Positions 58,399 to 64,000 of a stretch of 64,000 nt of DNA are shown in pieces. The stretch comes from Gnetum montanum (Eukaryota > Streptophyta > Gnetopsida > Gnetales > Gnetaceae). Position 1 is the first letter of the stretch. The number at the start of each line of letters is the position of its first letter. The position numbers were made by a program, and so were the translations under genes. The stretch is taken from assembly GCA_015680685.1 (NCBI GenBank), contig MNCI01003467.1, positions 724,162 through 788,161 of the forward strand, in the 5' to 3' direction. The notes beneath the pieces were generated by a model. That model saw nothing but the letters and a program-made list of their open reading frames with translations. It did no database searches and was not told the origin of the DNA.

Positions 58399-59267
58399 TG
58401 ATGAGTCATGAATTGTTGGTTATGATATCACACCCATGATATCACGTACACGATATCACATACGCAATATCATAACGTAGACGCGATATCACATGTGCGA
58501 TATCACAACCTGTCTCTTCATCTATAAATAAGAGGCAGGCAGATTTGGTAAAGGATTTTTTGAAGTTTTTTAGTTTTTAGTATTAAGGTAGGAACTTTTT
58601 ATTAGTTTTTTTTTCCTCTCAACCATTTCTCCCAATGCATGCCTGCAATGTGATGATTGTAATTGTATGGCATCGTTATTCGATGGTGACATACTTGGAC
58701 ACGCACATGACCAGCAATAAAGATCGAGATTACTTCATCATTGTAGCATCCACTTAGCTTAAATATTTAATTGTTATTGTTATTTATTTCTTTCTTAGTT
58801 AATATCTCTCTACCCTTATCTCCTAGTAACGCGGAATGAGTATGACTTAATCACAAACATTTAAGTGTGACTACTTGGTAACCCAGTAGCATACCTAGGC
58901 CATGTGGTTGGTAATCCTAGTGGTAGTCGTGCACGAGGTTCAAGATGTGTATGGATGATTAAGGAACAGATGCTCATCACACTTAGGCTAGTTTAGATTC
59001 TCTCTCACCCTCTCTTTCCTAGCTTAGTTGATATTATTTCCCATCATACCCAGGAGTAGCATTAGTGTAGGAACACATCATACACCTCACTCTAGACTAA
59101 ACCATACGTGACAAAGCTAATACTAGTCTAGGTGGGAAGACAGCGAACTGCGATCTATGAGTAATTTTCTAGATACCACAACTAGTCTGTATGCAAAGTT
59201 CGACCAGATCATGCATGAAACACTCGTATTCATATGGTTGAGTGTAGGGATACCTTGTCATTCATCA
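58399..59267 (+). mobile_element. Family A 3' LTR (A4), complete
   Basis: 869 bases, TGATGAG to ATTCATCA. U3 has seven GATATC/AATATC units (58425-58508), TATAAATA at 58523-58530, and AATAAA at 58716-58721 as a polyadenylation signal candidate. Reverse A3 gag sequence follows directly. Confidence 0.9.
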
Positions 59268-60534
59268 GTTATGTAGAAGGAGGTGAAAGATGAGAATGTT
59301 GAAATTGAGGAGAAGTGTAATGTACACAAGGTGGTGGTCTTGTTGGAGTGGATATGGGTTGATAGTATTGAGGAGAATAATAATAGTATGGTGAGATAGA
59401 GTATGTTGACCTAGTTGGGGAAACAAGATGTTGAACTTGATAAGCGCTTGAACTTAGATGATATGAAGGGTGTAACCAGTTTGGGGATGGCCTCCCCCAT
59501 GACTGGGATTGTTTCCATGGTGATTGAACATAGTATCTCTATACGAACTATGGATGTAACACTCTTCCCCAATGCTCCTGTAAATGTGACAAGATTGGAC
59601 ATTGGCCCTTGGGGTGATAATACAGGAAAATGCTACATTGATATGTATGATTGGCAGTTGAGCTCTTATTTTTTTCAACCCTTATTTCCGATTGTCTAAG
59701 GGTATTTTGTCCTACTTCTTAGTTTATCATGACTCTACCTCCAATAATGTTGGCATATTCTCCAAAATTTTTATGCATCCATTCCATCATCTTATTGATC
59801 TTTGCCTCAATTTCATCCAATGATTGTAGTACTAGCAAATATGGTTCCACCTCCTTGAGGTGAGTTGATTTCTCCTCTTTATTATCATTGGCCCTTGTTG
59901 ATTTAAGGTTTTGGACCTATTGAGATTTTTTAATGTTCTCCCATTTAGCCATTTCTCCTTCTTCTTTTGCTACCTGCTTGATAAGCTCTTGGAGTTGATG
60001 GGTTCATAGCTCATATAATTGACCCTGGGCATACATCCCTAAGGTTTCCCTTATTTCATTATGAAGCCCATCTATGATGTGATACATTAGCCTCTCCTTG
60101 GAGAACTCATGGCCTGGGTAGTTGTTTAATAATGCATGATATCTTTCTAAGGCCATGTCCAAGGGTTCATGTTACTCTTTTTTTCACTCTTGGATTTGTC
60201 TCCTCAAGGTTGACACTCTTGCATACGTTTGATATCTTTCATTGAAATGTTCTACCATTATTGACCAATGTTGAATTGATTTTGGTTTTAAGGACCTATA
60301 CCATACTTTTTCTTGGCCAATGAGTATCATAGGAAAGAGCTTAAGTTTTTTCCATCCATTATCAATGTTATTCCATACATAGTCATCATGGAAGGCTTGT
60401 AGATGGTGTTGTGGATCTAAATCGTAGCCTCTTGAAAACTTAAGAAAGTTGTTCAAGTCAAGACTAGGTAGACGACTTTTCTTGCAATGCCTATGGGATA
60501 TTTGAATGATCTCTTGTATTTCTTTTAGGCCTAT
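59268..60534 (-). pseudogene. gag: Family A gag (A3 right part), reverse strand
   Basis: On the minus strand it is collinear with A4 gag bases of about 51640-52930. The best piece (60534-60184) has SRLPSLDLNNFLKFSRGYDL, HHLQAFHDDYVWNNIDNG and YQTYARVSTLRRQI; the knuckle region is near 59640. Its N-terminus is cut by the B3 LTR at 60535, and its C-terminal end is lost where A4 sits. The orientation and homology make it the continuation of the reverse A3 element. Confidence 0.8.
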
Positions 60535-60756
60535 TGAAACACCACAAAATTCTAAGCTTCGTGCTTCTCCAACAAGATTCAAGCTAAGCCATGACAGCAT
60601 GACTAAAGCTTGAGGGCCCCACAGACAACTTCAAGCAGAGTCGAACTCAATAAGAAATGGTTCCCTGGGACCCGCAAAATGACCACAGCAACATCTGGCA
60701 TCGAACATGGCAACTTCGAAGCTCAAGATACTTGGTTCTTACTAAGTATGCAGTAT

Positions 60757-61200
60757 GCAGCGTACACGCCCAACGTATACGCCCAGCGTACACTCTCAGC
60801 ATATATGCCCAGCTTGCACGCCTCACATGTATGCCCAGCATGTATGACTGATGTGCACGCCCAGCAGGCAATCCCAAAGACAGCATGGAAATGGCACTTC
60901 AGAGCAAGATTTTGTACACACAAGAACAAAGCAATTATCAGGTGTCATTATGGGCTATAGAAAGTCGAATTCTGGTCTCAACATCATGCACTTTGGAGTT
61001 TATACGTTGAGCATGTACATCCTATACACCTAGCATCTACGCCCAGCATGAACAATGTATACGCCTAGCGTGTACGCCTAGCATGTACACCCAGCGTGTA
61101 CTCCCAACGTGTACGCCCTGCGTATATGCCCAACATGAACAATGTATACGCCCAGTGTATATGCCCAGCATGTACAATGTGTACGCCCAGTGTGTAGCAC
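60757..61200 (+). repeat. Two arrays of ~13-base TACGCCCAGCGTG-type units
   Basis: Units of 12-14 bases (TACGCCCAGCGTG, TATGCCCAGCATG) run at 60757-60870 and 61020-61200, separated by unique sequence. The core CCAGCGT is the reverse complement of ACGCTGG, the core of the B1 array. Confidence 0.8.
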
Positions 61201-61527
61201 AACGTATATCAATCAAAGCTCTCCAAAACCATGTCAGATCAAAGCCAACCAAGTTGAACATCTACAGGCAGCATTCTCGTGACATCCGAATTCAAATCTG
61301 AAGGCCGAATGACTTCTTTTATTTTGATCAAGTCTATACATCGAGTTCACACACCCAACGTGTATACGCTAGCATACAGTAGTGTACGCTGGCGTGCAGC
61401 ACGCTATACACTTGTAAAATTTCATTCTTTCACACTCAGTCAACGTGCCACATGTCACCTGACCCGAGAGTCCAACACTCCACAGCCAATCATCCCCTCT
61501 CAAATCCGAGTCTAATGTCTAAACTTG

Positions 61528-61535
61528 TATAAAAA
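61528..61535 (+). promoter_or_regulatory. TATA box of B3 LTR
   Basis: TATAAAAA in the same context as B1 11587, followed by CCCCAATTTT. Confidence 0.6.
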
Positions 61536-61991
61536 CCCCAATTTTTCACTAGATCGGGGTTGGCAATTTTGAGCAAACCAGAGACAAAAAAAAGAACCAA
61601 AGACACTGAGAGACCAAAAGCAAAACAAAAATCTGTATGCTGGACCTCAACCCTGCACGTTAAGTATACAGCCTTTATGCTATGCCTGCATTTCAAGCCA
61701 GCACACCATCATCCCTCAGCATCCATTGGGGCTCTTCATCTGCCTTGTGTCAGATTCACAACTACGTTAGACTGGTGCATTGTAACTTTTAGTTTCGTAA
61801 TAATATTACTACATTTATTTTGCTAAGATTTGTTACAGTTTTTCATTCATTATTGCATGCTATTATTTACATTCTTGTACGTTTACGCTCCATTTTACAT
61901 TAGTTACGTTGTTTACGCATAACCCAGCGTATTGCATATTGGTGTATGTTGGGGAAATCCTTGTCTGATCCGCGTGTGGACCACCCAAGGT

Positions 61992-62037
61992 ACTCTACCT
62001 TCATCCATTCTAGCTCGTCCTCAAGCGAAGGTAGGGT
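61992..62037 (+). ncRNA. Conserved stem-loop near the LTR 3' end (B3)
   Basis: ACTCTACCTTC (61992-62002) pairs with GAAGGTAGGGT (62027-62037); 24-base loop with three changes from B1. Confidence 0.6.
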
Positions 62038-62115
62038 CTTCTGTGCTTGTCTGGGGATCTCCTTGTTTCTGCTTCATTCTAGCCTAAGATCGACGATTTT
62101 GGACAATACAGAAAA

Positions 62116-62134
62116 TGGCGCTAGAATGAGGGCC
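62116..62134 (+). promoter_or_regulatory. Primer binding site candidate (B3)
   Basis: TGGCGCTAGAATGAGGGCC, five bases after the LTR; the least decayed of the three copies. Confidence 0.65.
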
Positions 62135-62289
62135 TAAAACTGTTTAAACCTACTCTGATCTGATACACGTACCTTCGCATTTTAGATTGGTACTTTGGTT
62201 CTCCCAGATTCACGTTGCCCCAACATTAAACTCATTTCTGAACTCCTCGGATCTGCATCCTGTTCCATAGAATTCACAGTGTCTACACA

Positions 62290-62870
62290 CCACTCAATCT
62301 ACGCTGTATGTTGTAAACTCTGTCTACACGCTGCCCAGTTTACGCTGTACACTATAAACTCTATCTACACGCCGCGCAACCTACCTCTACGCTGTATGTC
62401 ATAGACTCTATCTACATGCTACCTAGTCTACGCTGAACGTTGTAGACTTCATCTATATGCTGCTCAGCCTACCTATACGTTGTACGCCATAGACTCTGTC
62501 TACACGCTGCCCAGTCTACATAGAACGTTGTAGACTCTATCTACACGCCGCTCAGCCTACCTATACACTGTATGCCATAGACTCTGTCTACACGCTACCC
62601 AGAACATTGTAGACTCTGTCTATATGCTGCTCAGCCTACCTGTATGTTGTATGCCATAGACTCTATCTACACGCTGCCCAGTCTACGTTGAACGTTGTAG
62701 ACTCTGTCTATACACTGCTTAGCCTACCTGTACGTTGTACATCGTAGACTCTGTCTACACGCTGCCCAGTCTTCACTGAACACTGTAGACTCTATCTATA
62801 CATTGCTCAGCCTACCTGTATGTTGTACGCTGAAGACTCTGTACACTGGTCGTTGGAGCCTATACGCTGA
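62290..62870 (+). repeat. ~85-90-base tandem repeat in B3 leader
   Basis: TCTACACGCTGCCCAG-type starts recur near 62322, 62411, 62497, 62588, 62667 and 62752. Each unit has two related halves of about 43 bases, one with CCCAGTCTACG and GAACGTTGTAGACTCT, the other with CTCAGCCTACCT and GCCATAGACTCT. The array lies between primer site and gag. Confidence 0.85.
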
Positions 62871-62971
62871 GATCCGGTCTATATGTTGTACGTTGTGGAC
62901 ATAGGTGTACGCTCCGATAAGTATATCAGTTTCATATCCCTTTCACCGTGTTATATTCACAACCATTCACC

Positions 62972-64000
62972 ATGAACACTACGAACCCCAATACCTCAAC
63001 CAAGCCCATCACAGATATCATAGGCCCCATGGCCATTCAACAACCCGTAGTACAACCCATGACAGGGCCTCACTGATCTCTCAGATTACAAGGGAGGAAC
63101 CCATCATTTTAACATTATAACTCAGGAGCAATAAAACTTCATATGCGTAAAGATACAAGCCAGCCTAGCCGTGGAGCAAACCGAAATGGAGGTTAAGAGA
63201 CAATATGAACTCTTTCATAGCAGAGGACATGAGTTCATCCCTTCCCCGTATGATATCATCCCTCTCCTAGAGCACTACTCTGAGCTCATCTCACAACTCC
63301 TCCTATTAAGGATTCAGTCTCTGGACCAGTCTGTGGAAAATCCTCAATTGGAGGAGGAGGATGACTTTGCAGCTCAGTCTGAGCATGAAGATTCGTCCCA
63401 TACCCTCAACCCACAAACCTATGCAAACCCATTGTTCCAAGTCACCCAAACACGGATACCTCAATAGGAACCATCCACGCTTATTCCTATCCCTCCTGTC
63501 ACCGATACGTAACTTAACATACTTCTCCTTGCTATTTCCCCTGTTACAACAGTATCCCCATTCTTGCAAATACAACCTCCTCAAAATAACGTAGGAGTAA
63601 CCTTCCCACCTAGAGTGATCAGGATGCCGCATTTGATACCAGCTTCTACATCCACTCATTATATACCGTGGATCCAAACCCAAGGAGCCCCTTTCACCAC
63701 TGTAACTCAACAAGTTCAGAGTGTCCTAACACAAAGCATGACTGGGCAATGGGCTGCAATTGGTGCTCAACTGCATCAACCCCCTCACTATAACATACCA
63801 CCTCACACAGTTTTACCCGCTAACATCCCTCAAGTACAACCACAACAACAACAGCAATCCCTTACCTACAATGCGCTACCCCTAGTACCACCCACCACAA
63901 CTATTCCTTAAGTGTAACCTCCAACCATACAACTTTCTTCCTTTCACACCACTATCCAACAATCTAACCTTTATACTGTACAACATCATCAACCAACTAT
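62972..64000 (+). pseudogene. gag: Family B gag N-terminal part (B3), cut by window end
   Basis: ATG at 62972 (MNTTNPNTSTK) is in the position of B2's start. After two stops and one frame change the frame continues from 63171 (98 open codons) with GHEFIPSPYDIIPLLEHY, ISQLLLLRIQS and an acidic block, then from 63564 (115 codons) with SASTHYIP-like and MTGQWAA motifs and a glutamine/proline-rich linker. The gag core lies beyond the window. It has a moderate number of stops. Confidence 0.8.

Larger units (their letters stand above)
50759..59267 (+). mobile_element. Family A element A4 (5' LTR truncated), nested in A3
   Basis: Structure: partial 5' LTR, primer site, gag, spacer with internal promoter, ORF2, polypurine tract and complete 3' LTR; 8.5 kb with no pol. 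It lies between two pieces of the reverse element A3 (46318-50758 and 59268-60534). A3's counterpart of roughly A4 52930-54780 is missing, and so are about 370 bases of the 5' LTR, so one deletion probably removed both. Confidence 0.75.
60535..62110 (+). mobile_element. Family B 5' LTR (element B3)
   Basis: 1576 bases, TGAAACACCACAAAATT to ACAATACA. The first 200 bases and last 170 match B1. The middle has two arrays of about 13-base CCCAGCGT-type units and TATAAAAA at 61528. The preceding five bases, CCTAT, are the candidate target duplication. The element runs beyond the window. Confidence 0.9.

Noticed and set aside
60647-61301. Several 60-116-codon ORFs on both strands in the B3 LTR
   Set aside because: They fall in short tandem repeats of the LTR and are not shared with B1 or B2.

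Overview
This window looks like nuclear DNA from a land plant with a large, repeat-rich genome. It is AT-rich and poor in CG dinucleotides. It is almost entirely decayed LTR retrotransposons of plant lineages: Ty1/copia with an initiator-Met-type primer site, chromovirus-type Ty3/gypsy, Athila-like gypsy and a Tat-like gypsy. I found no single-copy host gene, rRNA or tRNA gene. The species cannot be named from the sequence.

Layout. 1-6200: a reverse copia LTR breaks a forward chromovirus pol; a second chromovirus pol lies on the minus strand. 6201-8854: a copia 5' LTR, primer site and gag, cut by a reverse-strand Athila-like LTR (family A, 8855-10037). 10038-16956: two nested copies of a Tat-like gypsy (family B, long LTRs with tandem repeats); B2 sits inside the gag of B1 and keeps a well-preserved gag. 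16957-43457: remains of an older Athila-like element (pol, spacer, second ORF and 3' LTR, called A'). Its pol is interrupted by a solo copia LTR (17800-19021) and by a 16.5-kb composite of two family A elements sharing a central LTR (20764-37296, degenerate 5-bp target duplication). 43458-46317: AT-rich spacer with one tRNA-derived SINE candidate. 46318-60534: a reverse family A element (A3) split by a forward one (A4). 60535-64000: 5' LTR, leader and gag start of a third family B element.

Family A is the most interesting system. Its members A1, A2 and A4 have gag, a roughly 2-kb spacer and a second ORF of about 910-960 codons, with no protease, reverse transcriptase or integrase between. The second ORF has an N-terminal region resembling the plant transposon-associated domain PF20167, then a long coiled coil. 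Just upstream of it, each copy has a GATATC-rich cluster and a TATA stretch resembling the U3 promoter of the element's own LTR, as if the second ORF had its own LTR-derived promoter. A' joins an Athila-type pol to the same second ORF and LTR type, so it is a candidate relative of the autonomous parent.

Family B LTRs carry very different tandem arrays but share an 11-bp stem near the LTR 3' end that is kept by a compensatory base change. Decay is uneven: most premature stops fit C-to-T change at methylated cytosines, while the B2 gag is nearly open. A single N at 50866 lies between two near-identical 46-bp segments and probably marks an assembly join. All domain names rest on reading translations by eye; no database search was run.
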